Assembly: GCA_023525975.1 (NCBI GenBank)
Contig: CM042023.1
Coordinates: 18,773,501 to 18,837,500, forward strand
From: Smallanthus sonchifolius
Taxonomy: Eukaryota; Streptophyta; Magnoliopsida; Asterales; Asteraceae
DNA: 64,000 bases
Direction of reading: 5' to 3'
A program made the position numbers and the translations under genes. Of the stretch, positions 32,050 through 44,010 are shown in pieces (position 1 is the first letter of the stretch; each line of letters begins with the position of its first letter). A model generated the notes under the pieces. The model worked only from the letters and a program-made list of their open reading frames with translations, did not search any database and was not told the DNA's origin.

Positions 32050-33319
32050 GTTTAATTATTTTTGTTCTTTTTTTATATATTGTAAAGGGGAGAGTTATAT
32101 TTTCTTTGTATATGGTGTGATTACTAAAATTTTATAAGTTTAATAATAGTTTTTTCCTTTATATATCTTATTTAGACACTTATATACAATGCGACTCTGT
32201 TGTTTAAGAAAACAAAAGAAGGAAAAAACCCCCACTTTACGCTTTAAAATTTACGAACCTTTAATAAAATTTTAGGGATTAGGGTTATGACCATGGGTGG
32301 CAATAGTATTTGACTAAACTTCTTCAACCTGTGTATTTGAACTGTTATAGACCCAAATTCGTGAAGGTTCAACTCGATTCATTAATTTTGATAAACACCA
32401 TGCATAAATTCTTTGTTAAAATTAGACTTTATACCAATGTATATTTATAAACATCAACATCAGGTATGACGTGTTTGAGGCATTGCATGTTTGGTCAAGA
32501 ACCTAATATTTTTCAAATATTAGGTTGATTTGTAACATTTGTGTGATTTTTTCTTGATTTCATTTGTGTTAATTATTTTAAATAACTTTTCATACAAACA
32601 TTGTCTATGGTGATTCATGTGCAACAAGTTTGTGTGCGATTTTCATGTTAAATCCAGCAATGATGATTATAATAATATATTATTATTGATTGTAAGCAAA
32701 ATAATTACGTTTATTACGAAAAAAATCCAATTTTATGATTCGATTTAGTCCGCAGAAAATTGTGAGCCTATATATATAGGCATATAGCATTTATCTAGTT
32801 CAAATCTCCAACTTAAACAAACCGAACTTGAGTTTGAATTCGAATTCCAAGTTGCTCATTTACACCCCTACTTGTGATCCATACGTAATGGTCCTAAAAT
32901 TAAAAAGAGCGGACCATGTGCAATCGCAATCAGTCGACATCAAACATTGCACACGAACAATAATAGTACCGTTTTAAATGACGTAACTGTTTGCAATAAA
33001 CAAAACATGTGGCTTTTCAATTGTTAGGATTAATTGTAGTAACTTTTTGTGACCGCAAGGGAAGTGGCCATTAGGATATGACGAATGGTAGAGAACACCT
33101 TAAAATACAACACATACATTAGGAACCAAAAGATGTGGGGGCCTAATAGAAGTACCTACTCTCTCACCTCACATCAAGTGGATTCATCATTCATATGTTC
33201 ATAATTTGATATAACAAAAGACCGACAGGTTGTTTCTTATAGAATAGAATATAACTCAAGACGTTACTAGGAATTAATGCTTGAATATTCATTTTATAAT
33301 GTTGTTAATTTATTTCATA
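32050..33319. other. 3' flank and AT-rich intergenic DNA
   Basis: Immediately after the stop the sequence is T-rich, as in a 3' UTR. Words like CATGGGTGGCAATAG (about 32293) and TTTACACCCCTAC (about 32861) look like ends of hAT-type MITEs, without matched partners. Confidence 0.4.
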
Positions 33320-33332
33320 CTAGGTTAGAGAC

Positions 33333-33347
33333 CCGTATACTATACGG
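33333..33347 (-). other. Helitron 3' hairpin
   Basis: A 15-bp palindrome with 7-bp arms and a single-base loop, ten bases from the CTAG terminus: the standard Helitron termination signal. Confidence 0.8.
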
Positions 33348-33719
33348 TGTTGAGTAAAGAAAATATTAAAGAGTTAATAATGAATATATAGGAATTATAA
33401 AAGGATATTGAGTAGCCCTCACTATGGCAGTTATTTTAGTGGGATTGACTTACATATCCAAAACTTTCAATGTTCTTTTCGTAAGTTTAGCAAGCCCAGT
33501 TTATTTGGTCCGATATAAGGTATCTTTCTTTTGGCCCATTTAGACTATGTTTCCCCACCTAAACTTACATGCTTCAATCTCTTAGAGACTGCAGAGAGCG
33601 GGTTTGACAAGTGTGATTTAACCAAAACACCCACTACCTATTTATAATGTCATTTGGGGTTAAAATGGGTGAAAAAAAGCCAAAAAAAGGGTCACTAACG
33701 GCTATAAAGCCGTTTTGCA

Positions 33720-33955
33720 ATGGCTATTTTTTTTCTTACAGCGAAAAAAACGGTTTAAACCGGTTATTACCGGTTTGGTGAACCGGTCCGGATAAACCGG
33801 TTCTGAACCGGTTCAGCGGGGAAATGGGGTTAACCGGTCTAGAACCACCGGTTTAAAGAGGTTTGGAACCGGTTTAAGGCAAACCGGTTTGCGCCCGGTT
33901 CGGGTAACGGTTCTGAACCGGTTTGGATTTCCAAACCGGTTTTTTTGTTCACCTC
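33720..33955. mobile_element. AACCGG-rich MITE-like block
   Basis: Dense AACCGGTT words (about 12 copies). The right end GTTCACCTCTA resembles a hAT MITE terminus. The left end is unclear. Confidence 0.4.
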
Positions 33956-36050
33956 TAAATCTCTACAAAGAAAATCAAATTCGAAATTGTAATAGTTATA
34001 AATTCTAATAGCTATCTTAAACTCATACAATCTGTTTGATTATTTTTAAATTTAAGTAATGTAGTATTTTATGAAAATTATTATTTGCCTAAATCACTAT
34101 GGCCTGCTTTTATAAAATATCACGTCTTTTGTTGTTTCATGTTTGTATGTTGTGTCGCTTAGATGATATGATGTTGGTCAAAGTCAAACTATCAATTTTT
34201 ACGAGTGATACATATGTTGTATAGGATAATCAGTTGGGACACTCACACATTACAAGTCTTAATTAAGCTTGATCAGTAACTTGTTAGGTTAATTTAAAAT
34301 AAATTTAAATATTGCTTGTTTATGTAGTAAAAAATCATGTTTTCTTAATAATTAGAGATTAAAAAACGGATTCTATGTGTTTACTTATTAAATAGATCTT
34401 TCTTAAATAGAGTTCGTCTATATTTCCGAGCTATCTATGTTAATTTGCGCGTCTGCGGATCTATAATTTTGTAAACTGATTTCACAAATAACGAATGGTT
34501 TTCAAGATTATGAAGTATTATTTCAAGAAATATAGCATTCAATATGTAAGTTTTGGATTTCGTATTTCCTGGATAGCTTTCTGAATCGTGTACTAATCAC
34601 TGACGGTTATTCAGTTATATCAGTGGAAACTTCAGTAGAAACTATATCAGTTGTGGTTACTACTGTCTGCTACTGCAGTTACTATTGAACTTAGTACGGA
34701 GTATAGTCACTACTTTTCATTAAGTCGACACTCCTCAGTAGTAACTTATTACTAAGCTCTTTTGCCACTAATGATTATGTTGCCAAAAATCTTCGAAGTT
34801 GCTACTTATCTCAGTTACCACTAATGATTAGTAAAAGTTATTTACGATCATTTTATATTCTTTAAAACATTAGATAACGAAAAATGTTACCGTTTTGTTT
34901 AATAATCATTGCCCAATTTTTTAGATTTTAATTCTATGTTTTTTTCTTGGACAAACTTCAGATTAGTAGACAAGAATAAAGCGAATCTTTATAATGTGAA
35001 AGTTAAATATGAAATCATATGCTAAATGATTAATAGTATGTAATTATGTCAAGTTAGCATTAATTGTAAGTTAAGATACATGTTACAGTTCTACAATTCT
35101 TTTTCATTCTTAGTATTTTATACTATGTACGAATTTGGATACAGAAAAATGTTATTTATAGATCTGTCGGCACACGGACCAAATAATAAAGATACGATAT
35201 AAGTGTTTAAGACGCTAATATACCAGTGTGGGTGCTTAGAGACTGACATATTTGATATGATAAAGTAAAGTACAATACGATCTTATAATATTTAAGATCT
35301 TGTTATATTTCGATTACAGTTTCATACAAATTATGATGTAAATGAGACGGGTCGAGCCTAAGCCCGAACCCGAGTAAGTTTAAGGTCGGCTCATTTAATT
35401 TAAAAGAGTTTGGCTTGTTTTAAGCTTTATGTCTAAAGCTTGATCTTAACTCACGAGCAATGTTATATACAAGCTCGAGTTCAACATGGGCTTGACTAAT
35501 TTATTATTTTCTCTCCAAACCCTATAACGCCCTTTGCCTCCTCTGTTTCCTGATGTTGTTTCGCAAGTTTCCATCCTCACACGGTTCTTAATTCCAACGC
35601 AAGTGGTAGGTTTTATGCTTTAATTTTACTCATCTGTTTAGTACAGTTATTTGTTTTTATTTCTTAATCAGCGCTCTGTATCTTTATATATATTGATTTG
35701 TTTCCTTTACAACTTTCTTGGATTTTCCGTTAGTTTCGCAAATCGCAGGTAAGTTTATTGTGGTTTCTTGGCTTTCTTTATTGTGGTTTAATTGCTTTCT
35801 TTATATTTTCATTGTATTTATGGTAAAGTAGGGATATATGTACCATTATGATCAGTTTCATTGTATTTAGTCTAAGCCATGTCTAACATTTCGTTTTGTA
35901 GATCATCTTCTTCTGTTATGATCATTACTTATAAGTTATAACACAGTCCGTCATTTAAGCTCAATTTGAATTGTTTTCTTGGTTTTGTGATTTTAAATTT
36001 ACAAATTGTTTTTTGATGATCAATGTGTGTTGGCAATGTTCTCTTGCTTA

Positions 36051-36149
36051 GAAACAATTTGAATCTGAGCTCGGATGTGGCTAAAGTATCACAGGGGAAA
36101 CTGCTTTCACTCGTGGCGGAGCGGCTGATCGATTCAAACAGCAATGTTA
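36051..36149 (+). pseudogene. Exon-like fragment inside the Helitron
   Basis: An open stretch reading NLNLSSDVAKVSQGKLLSLV lies between an acceptor-like TTGCTTAG and a donor-like AAT/GTAATC. Source gene not recognised. It could come from the same gene as the next fragment, but that is untested. Confidence 0.35.
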
Positions 36150-36562
36150 ATGTAATCTGTTATTTATTTTCTTTAATCTATATGTCACATTATAGATAAT
36201 AGTTTTTAAGGATTGAAGTTAAGTGAATAAACTTTTCTTGTATCTCTTTTGGATTGATTTTGATCCCTTTTAATTGGGGTACATAATAAAGATGTAGGGT
36301 ACACTGAAAATCAACAACATAACATTTCTGATGCCATTGATTTACTTTCACGATTTACTATTGGCATTGATGTGACCTGTTATGAGTTATGGGCCGTGTG
36401 GTTTCTCAGGTATCACTCAACCCACCTGTTTCCTTTGGTTAATTTTTTTTATCTTTAACCATATAACCCATTAGATATTAAACATTAACCCCATGTGACC
36501 AATTCAAACTTTTAAATATGACAGGTATTTAAAATGTTCACAACATGAGAATGGGCTGATTT

Positions 36563-36650
36563 GCAAGCCCGAGCAGCCCGCCTATGTGTCATCTTCTTTG
36601 ATGAGCTGGATTCTCTAGCTCCAGCCTCTGGTTATTCTGGGGGAGTTATG
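36563..36650 (+). pseudogene. Captured fragment of a PEX6-like AAA ATPase
   Basis: Translates as LQARAARLCVIFFDELDSLA followed by PASGYSGGVM. This is the Walker B region of the second AAA domain of peroxisomal biogenesis factor 6: the C-V-I-F-F-D-E-L-D-S-L-A-P core is characteristic, and GGVM fits the downstream PEX6 sequence. PEX6, with PEX1, extracts the PEX5 receptor from the peroxisome membrane. Only about 30 codons are present and the frame is lost on both sides, so this is a captured piece and not a gene. Confidence 0.75.
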
Positions 36651-37415
36651 AGTTATGGATTGTGTGGTTTCTCAGGTATCATTGTTTAATATTTATTAGA
36701 GGTGCAATTCCAAACAATACTTAGAGACTCAGGAAGTGCTTGCAGGTGTACCCATCCAAGTCTTACGGCCACATGTGTCTACCTATTTGAAAATATTAAT
36801 GTCAGAATTTTCAAATATAAATATCATAAGTACCTTATTAAAATGATTAAATATGTCTAAAGTAAAAATGCTTACTGGGAAAGCAAGATGATGAAGCGTT
36901 AGAAGTCGGATACACTCAACACTTTTTAACCCCAAGCCTTTGAAGCTTAGCATATACTCCCTAATGTAAAGAAATAAAAATAAAATGTTACTGTTGTTTT
37001 TAACATTGGATCTATTGTGTTGAAACTCTAATGGCCTTACATGGCTTTGTCAGCTGGAACATCTTAATTTAAGAACTTTATATTATTATAGAGCGGTGCT
37101 TGCATGATTCGTCGGAGAACACAACACACTAACATAGACATTGAAAAAACGTTTGAACTATTAATTGGTTATAGATTTGAAGATTTAATAAAAGTTTATA
37201 AAATAAAGTAAATATGAAATCATATAAAATAAAAACGCTTTTGAGAATTTAGTTAAACATGAAATTGATTGTTTACATAATTAGATTTCAGTTATTTTTT
37301 TTATTTAATCATATAATTCATAAAGACAAATTTGCTCACGTAAACTTTTAAAAATTAATATAAAAAGATAATCATGTCCTATTTTTATATAAAATATATT
37401 ATAATATAGTATAGA

Positions 37416-38535
37416 TTAGTATGGGATTGAAAAATTATATAATAAAATCAAATCACGAGGATCTTCAACCTTGCATAGTAGTTTTATTATTATAAGGATA
37501 TACAAGACAAATATATATTCGGTACTTACCGGTAATATAATTTTGAAAAACAATCGGACTCTAGAAGAATTATTTACTTTTGCCACATCCATATTTATAT
37601 TCATATGTATTTAATTTAATTTTATTCATATTCACTTACGTATTCATTAGATGAGACAAGTAAATAAATACAATCAAAGAATTTCGCTTGATTGTCTTTG
37701 TGAAAATTAGCATAATCAATAATTAGTTTGTTACAAATACAAATGAAATAATATGGAAAAATTTATAAAAGGAAACATGAAACAAAATTAAAAAAAAATT
37801 ATATAAGGAAACATATAAAGATCATTTTGAAATTCTAGATTTGTGATGATGTTAGCTTCTTTAATATGTTTTTCATGTTTTTTAGCAAATAATTAAGAAA
37901 CAAAAAGCCCTTTATTTACATAAAATACAACGTAGTAAAAGAAGTGAACTGGCTCATTCTAACTAAAACACATAAATTTTTATCTATAATAGTAAATTAA
38001 AATTTCCAAAAAAATGCATTTTTAAATTTAAAGTAAACAAATGAATCCATCAATGATACATTGTCTACGATCCTTTAAACATTCAAATTTAGAGTTATTA
38101 TTCATTCATATCCATCGACAATATACTATTATATTGGATTGGATGTCCATCAAATCAAATAAAGACTCATTGCAATATGATATTTTTTGTATAACATTTC
38201 TTTTTAACATCAATCTAATTAATATACTCATTACACACTTTGATGTATAACAATTTTTTTTTCAAATGTCGTTTATAATTTAACAACACGAGTTCACGAT
38301 TACTTCTTTAATTTCGTTCTAAAAAATCAAAATGCCATGTAAAAAGGAGAAATAATCAAGAAATATAAGATCGAAGTTTAGAGCTTTAGTTAATCCCAAG
38401 ATAATTACTCTAGCATATTAAACCTTGAATTCTAGCCATGCACGAGCAATTTCACTAATATTATTACCAGAAAATTATAATACACTATGAGTGTAGTTAT
38501 TAATTATTATTATCATCAAAATCATTGACATCTAA
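37416..38535. other. AT-rich intergenic DNA
   Basis: Very AT-rich with no supported feature. Its right end is the 3' flank of the PRE gene. Confidence 0.4.
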
Positions 38536-38591
<56 letters not shown>

Positions 38592-38592
38592 A
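38536..38592. repeat. (AAT)n microsatellite downstream of the PRE gene
   Basis: About 18 uninterrupted AAT triplets, 125 bp beyond the stop codon of the minus-strand PRE gene, perhaps within its 3' UTR. Confidence 0.9.
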
Positions 38593-38715
38593 TGTAGCAA
38601 GGGTTATTAATCAGATTAAACCCTAGACATATGATTACTTTAGAGGTTAACATACCACAGTTATGCTTAACCAAGAAGCTAACAAATAACTTATATGTAG
38701 AGATGAGCATCAATT

Positions 38716-39064
38716 CTACATAATTAAACTCCGAATAATGGAAGCTTCGGGGCTATCGGCATCAATGGTGGATAATAACTGTGACAGTCGATCGCTAAGG
38801 TCATCAACCTCCCTATGCAAGCTTCTCACATATGAACAAGTCTCTTGCAACACCTTTGAAGCCGACGCCTAATTTTATAAAAAAAAAGATATTAAAAAGA
38901 TTTCAACAAATACTAAATTAAAGAACATATATATATCTAACCTTGTTAGATCTTTGGATACGAGTTCCGGGAAGAAGTTGTTGCAACTTGGAGATGAGTT
39001 GTATGATCTGATCATCCCTCATCGACCCGCCTGATGAAGATTGTCTTGATCTTCTGCTAGACAT
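38716..39064 (-). CDS. PRE-family atypical HLH protein (two exons, 91 aa)
   Basis: Exon 1 is 39064-38942 (41 codons, MSSRRSRQSSSGGSMRDDQI...) and exon 2 is 38868-38716 (50 codons plus TAG), with a 73-bp GT-AG intron. The protein is a helix-loop-helix without a basic region: helix 1 is DDQIIQLISKLQQLLP, the loop RIQRSN, helix 2 KASASKVLQETCSYVRSLHR. It ends with the family signature DADSPEASIIRSLIM. Length and exon structure match Arabidopsis PRE1-PRE6/KIDARI. Such proteins do not bind DNA. They sequester inhibitory HLH partners such as IBH1 and so promote cell elongation downstream of brassinosteroid, gibberellin and light signals (established for the family). Both exons are short, so it is easily overlooked. 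Its promoter side is loaded with dinucleotide repeats and a MITE. Confidence 0.95.
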
Positions 39065-39137
39065 GATATGATCAGCCAATCTTTATGATGTGATTATGCT
39101 ATGATATTGTGATATGTATATCTGCCAGGGGAGAAGT

Positions 39138-39140
39138 TAC

Positions 39141-39177
<37 letters not shown>

Positions 39178-39178
39178 T

Positions 39179-39239
<61 letters not shown>
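39138..39239. repeat. (TA)n/(CA)n microsatellite upstream of the PRE gene
   Basis: TA run, CA run, then a long TA run, starting about 75 bp upstream of the PRE start codon. Confidence 0.9.
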
Positions 39240-39242
<3 letters not shown>

Positions 39243-39627
39243 GTAGGGGTATGTTCTTTTGAGAACCAACAATATGTTAAGAACCGTGAGAACCGCATTA
39301 ACTCTTCCTCTATTTATAATATAAATTGACTAGAATTCATGTACATTTCAATATGTTTAAGATTTGGTTTTAAAAGACCTCGAATTTATAGTCGTTTTTT
39401 TAAATGTATATATGCACTCACACTATATGCACAAATGAATGCATATATGCATATTTTTATACTTTTCTTAAAAAAATTCAGGAGAGAGGAGATAAACTCA
39501 AACTAAGAGTGCGAAGAGATAAATAAAACATTGTTGTTGAATTTTACTTTTTTCACTAAAGCGATATGTACACGTTTTGTACGATTCTTTCGGTTCTCAA
39601 CATATGGTTGGTTCTCAAAAGAACATG

Positions 39628-39632
<5 letters not shown>
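39239..39632. mobile_element. MITE with ~25-bp inverted repeats, bracketed by (TA)n on both sides
   Basis: The left end has GGGTATGTTCTTTTGAGAAC (from 39247) and the right end GTTCTCAAAAGAACATGCCC (to 39630), inverse of each other with one mismatch. The inner parts (ACCAACAATATGTTAAGAAC) also match. (TA)n microsatellites flank it directly on both sides, so a TA-containing target is likely but a duplication cannot be resolved. Confidence 0.7.

Positions 39633-39671
<39 letters not shown>
39631..39671. repeat. (TA)n microsatellite
   Basis: About 20 TA units on the right side of the MITE. Confidence 0.9.
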
Positions 39672-39679
<8 letters not shown>

Positions 39680-40695
39680 TACTGTTGGATATGAGGATGA
39701 CAGTTGCTTTAAAGTGTGGAGTTGTAGAGTTTATTATTATGAATACTTATGAATACCATAAACATTGGAGAAGTTTTAGCATAATGTCGGTGTGTTGCAC
39801 AAATTTTTTTACAGATAAAATATGCATTTTTTCATATTTTAATGATTTTGTATTGCGTGTGAAATATGTATGAGTTATTTAAATAGTGATGGGTTGTTAA
39901 AGACAAGAGTTTGACCGGATCGATACAAGTTAAATATATGTGGTATTTTTTATAAGACAAGTAATTGGTTTTTTAATTGTCTTATGGTCAACATAAACCA
40001 TAGACAAAGTACATTAAAAGATACTTGGGTGTATTTACACCGGTAATTTTCTAGATGATTCTTTTAAATAGTGTTATTATTTAATTTTCATATTAAATTA
40101 TTTTGATATGTCACTTGAAATTTTAATTAGATAATAATCAAGAGCTAGTATTTATGTTCTGTTATGTTATGATACTATATCCGAAAATGATCAAAGATTG
40201 TGTTTTATAGGTTGTAAATTATTATAATGTTTTGTTGAAACGACACAATGTTTCATGAAACCGTGTGTTGATTTGAAGGTTAAAACAATTGATAACTAAT
40301 TTAGGTAATCAGTTATCAGTTGCTACTGTTGGCTTCTCTTGGTAGGAAGTAGGTTGCTTGTCGGTTGAAACTTAGTTACTAATGATGATTGATTGTCAGC
40401 ACAAACATCAGTTTCTACCGATCATTCATTTACCACTGATCAGTCAGTTACTATTGATCAATCAGTAATTGGTGGTGTAGATTCTACCAACCATGTAAAT
40501 CAAAAGCTAGTTGCAGAAGATCTGAACTTTGATAATCGAATTTTTTGGTCGTCGCAGGCACCGTTGGCTGACTAGTTAGCGAGACCTTCACTATTGACTC
40601 TATCCCTTGGACCCCGCTAGCGGCATTGCCTTTTGGACGCCGCAAGGGGGCGCTGCACCCCTGAACCCCTTTGTTCGCCAAAGCCGAAATTCAGA
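39672..40695. other. Intergenic DNA, right part resembling a decayed Copia LTR or internal region
   Basis: 40375-40690 contains CAGT-rich imperfect repeats (ACTGATCAGTCAGTTACTAT-like) and then a GC-rich stretch, CCTTGGACCCCGC...CGCTGCACCCCTGAACCCC in pieces, of a kind common in plant LTRs. Similar CAGTTACTACT-type words occur at 34600-34830. The block is cut by the solo LTR at 40701. Confidence 0.35.
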
Positions 40696-40700
40696 TTTTT

Positions 40701-43259
40701 TGGGACATCCGGCATTTTCAGGTTAACTCCGTTAACACAAACATCGTTATCTCAAACATTTATTTATTCAAACTCAGTTATCTCGGACATTCACTCATGC
40801 ATTACATTTAACTAGGATTAGCTAGATATGTCAGTTCACACAAACACGTAGAATTACCGGATCACACACGAGTCGAACCCGTAACGTTGGTGAACTAATA
40901 AAAATAATTGCGAACAATTATTTTAAATATAAATTATGTGAATTTATGTGTTTAGTGTTTTATCTGTGAATTATGTGAACTTTCGTGAAAACGCGTAAAA
41001 TTATCGGATATAAATTTTATTAGTTATTTTTATAGTTATGGAGTTTTTATAAAAATAATAGTAGAGGGATTTAATTATTATTAATATTATTTGTTTCTAA
41101 ATAACCCATGGATCTCTAGATAACTCATGGTTTACCCTTAACCCATGTTTTAAACCCATGCATGTTTTATATATATAATTTTATAAAAAAAATAAACAAA
41201 CCCTAATCCCTTTTGTTATTGGAGCCGTCGCAAGCAACCCCAACCCCCTCCCCATCGTCGATTACAACAAAGCTCCCAAACACCTCCAATCGATCTCCAA
41301 TCTTGCAATTGAACGTGTATTTGGACTTCCCTAAGCGTTTCTAACAATCCTACGTAAGTTGTTTCGTTCAATTCCTTCATTTTTTGATTCATAAATTTTA
41401 GATTGAAACCCTAGTTCATTCAAACATGAATTTTTACAATAAAGATGGTGACTTTATCATTGTTTTGCATTTATTTGATGTTTTATGGTTATTTGGAAAA
41501 CTCTAGCTTCATATGATTATTAACTTGTTAAATAATGAAACTTTTTGATTATGTGATGGTGTAGAATTGCATGTTAGAGATGTTTGATGCTTGTTATGGT
41601 TACAATCATGTTAGATAGATTGTATGTAATGGATTTGATGCTTTGAATCTCGTTAAACAAGCCTAGAAATCATAACTTACTTATAATGGAAACTTTTTAG
41701 GAATTCTATCTTGCATACTAGACATGTGTTGAAGGATATGATGATGTTTATATGCTATTTGATCCTTGTATAAGTGATTTGTGAAACTAGATTTCAAATA
41801 CCTAGCTCGGTTTTGCAAACTTACTAAAAGAGGAAACTTTAATTGTATAAAGTGTTCATAGCTTGCTAATTAGACGTGTATGACATGGTTTTATGATTTA
41901 TACATGTTAGTTAGGATGTAATAACATGTTATAACATGTTAGATGGTTCAAAACACGCATGATATTCATAGCTTACTATACTTGGAAACTTTGATTAAAG
42001 TATGATTTGCATGTTAAGTTCAAGGCAATTAGTATGTGATATGGCTAACTAGGACAAGTAAGATTTATGTTATGAACCTATTGATCATGCAAATGTGTTA
42101 TAATTGATTAACATATGGAAACCAAACTTTGTGTTCATACATTATATAAAAGTAGAAACTTGATGAACATGCATGTGTAGACATAACTTGCTATGCTTAG
42201 TTAGTTATGAGTTGTGTTGCATGAAACTTGAATTACTTATGTACTATGTGTTAGTATTCAAATCAAATATTTAATCACTAACGGGTCACCAACGGGTCGT
42301 CGGGTCAAACTTGAGTCAAACTCGTAAATCTTTTCTAAACACTTAAACAATAGTATTGTTTGGATACTAAAGGTTCATATCAACTTGCACGAACACGCAC
42401 TTATAGACTATGAATTATAAGTGGCAGTTAGAGGTTCATCTGTTTTACTTAGCTTTCATTTGCATACACACTCAGGTGAGTTTTATGGCCCCTATCTTTA
42501 CTTACTTTCCTTGTTGGGGGAGAAAGCATGCACGCAAACATTTTGGGTTTTGTATTGTTGTATTATCGCTTACTTACTAAAGTGCAAACATACCAATAAG
42601 TCCTTACATTATCGAACCATTAGTATTGGAACATAGCGATGTGATTTTGAGTAGTACTACTGGGTTTTGACAAGCACCACCCGAGTTAGTCGCGCTAACT
42701 TGACGGGAGGTCGAACGGGTGTAAGATTAGCCTAGACATTTACCATTGTTCGGTAGACATGGTGGAAGGCAAACAAACACAAACAGTCAGCTTCGGTTTC
42801 GAACACTTGTAGTAGCATGACATAGACTAGCTATCTATCAGTATACATTAATTACATTATCTAGCAAACAGCGAACTTTTTATTTACTTACATCTCTATG
42901 AACTCACCAACCATTGTGTTGACACTTTTAGCATGTCTTTCTCAGGTCGCGAAGGTACGCACAAGATTAGGATGCATGGTATGAGCATGGTTTTCGCAAA
43001 CAATTTCAAACTTATTTATTTCTATTATTTACTTTGGTTTGGACGCGGTGTTTTGCGCATTTGACTATTCTTGCATTTGGATTTTATTTACGCTTCCGCA
43101 ACGTTTTCAAACTTAAACTTTTGTTGTCTCATGACTATGAGCAACATCGGTATTTTATTTAAATTCATATAGAGTCGTTTCGTGTAACTAATGACTGAGA
43201 TCATGGTTTGTCACGCGCCTCGCGGTAAAACCCTGCAGGTGGATTTTTAGGGTGTGACA
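40701..43259 (+). mobile_element. Solo LTR (2559 bp) of a gypsy-type element
   Basis: Begins TGGGACATCC, ends GGGTGTGACA and is flanked by TTTTT on both sides (40696-40700 and 43260-43264). The low complexity of that 5-mer makes the duplication weaker evidence. No primer site follows, so it is a solo LTR. AC/GTAAGTTG near 41353 is a donor-like word about 180 bp after a TATA-rich stretch (41170). Confidence 0.65.
42475..42945 (+). promoter_or_regulatory. Leader block pair: GGTGAGTT and its complement, with acceptor-like CAG
   Basis: GGTGAGTT at 42475-42482 (after ACACTCA, giving CAG/GTGAGT) is complementary to AACTCACC at 42901-42908. TGACACTTTTAGCATGTC and TTTCTCAG follow, with AG at 42944-42945. 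Confidence 0.5.
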
Positions 43260-43264
43260 TTTTT

Positions 43265-44010
43265 AACTTTTAAAAACAATAATTATTTAAACCTTTTAAA
43301 TAAATAAATCAGATGTATTTAGCGGAAGCGATTTATGGTACTAAACAGACCAGATCTGGATTCATGTCAGTGATCCGATTACACACGTATATGACACGTA
43401 CACGAAAAACTGCAAAAACACGTCACAAGGATTGCGCAGACGAAAGCCGGACATGGCGGTGGCGTGCGACGGTGGATCACGGTGGTGGTCCGGTGAACGG
43501 CGGCGTGCGGTGGCCCCTTGTGGCGTCGACCGGAAATCGTAGGAAAGGGGGAGGGGGTTTCGAAAACCTTGTGGTGGCTAGATTAGGTTTTAGGGTTAAC
43601 ACTTAAAAATATATTTATAATTGTATTAATTACAAATCACACCTTTGGGTATTAACATTTAATTCTATGTAATTAACTATTAATTACATTTAATCCTTGT
43701 AGTTTACTGATAACAATTAATCAGTAAAACCTGATTATTTAATGTTTAACACTTAATCATTAAATCCCTCTCGTAAATAATTATTTAATTAAATAATTAA
43801 TTAGCTCAATCACTGATAAATATTTCTTTAAATATTAATCACCGCTCATTATATACGTATTTCGTGAACTATAATATTTAACAATTAAATATTATTACAT
43901 GCTCGTTGCCTAAAGTGTAACTCCTTGGATCCTCGTTAGTAACGTTGAATTAATTTACGATCGAAAATCGTATATCCAACACATCTAACATTACATCTTT
44001 TATGTATCAT
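43265..44010 (-). repeat. Probable LTR remnant, minus strand
   Basis: AGCGGAAGCGATTTATGG near 43320, a GC-rich CGGCGG-type block (43430-43560) and CCTAAAGTGTAACTCCTTGG near 43910 resemble pieces of Copia LTRs. No ends were identified. An open frame at 43313-43606 looks accidental. Confidence 0.3.

Larger units (their letters stand above)
33320..37415 (-). mobile_element. Non-autonomous Helitron (4.1 kb) with captured gene fragments
   Basis: On the minus strand the 5' end is TCTATACTATATTATAATA (37415) and the 3' end is CTAACCTAG (33320), inserted between A and T as Helitrons do. Ten bases inside the 3' end lies a perfect hairpin, CCGTATA-G-TATACGG (33333-33347). No Rep/helicase is seen. Inside are an ACCGG-rich MITE-like block (33720-33950), exon-like fragments on the opposite strand (36051-36149, 36563-36650) and a promoter-like region (35510-35610). 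Confidence 0.75.

Noticed and set aside
43313..43606. 97-residue Arg/Gly-rich frame
   Set aside because: It lies in a GC-rich block of a probable LTR remnant; no domain and no intron signals.
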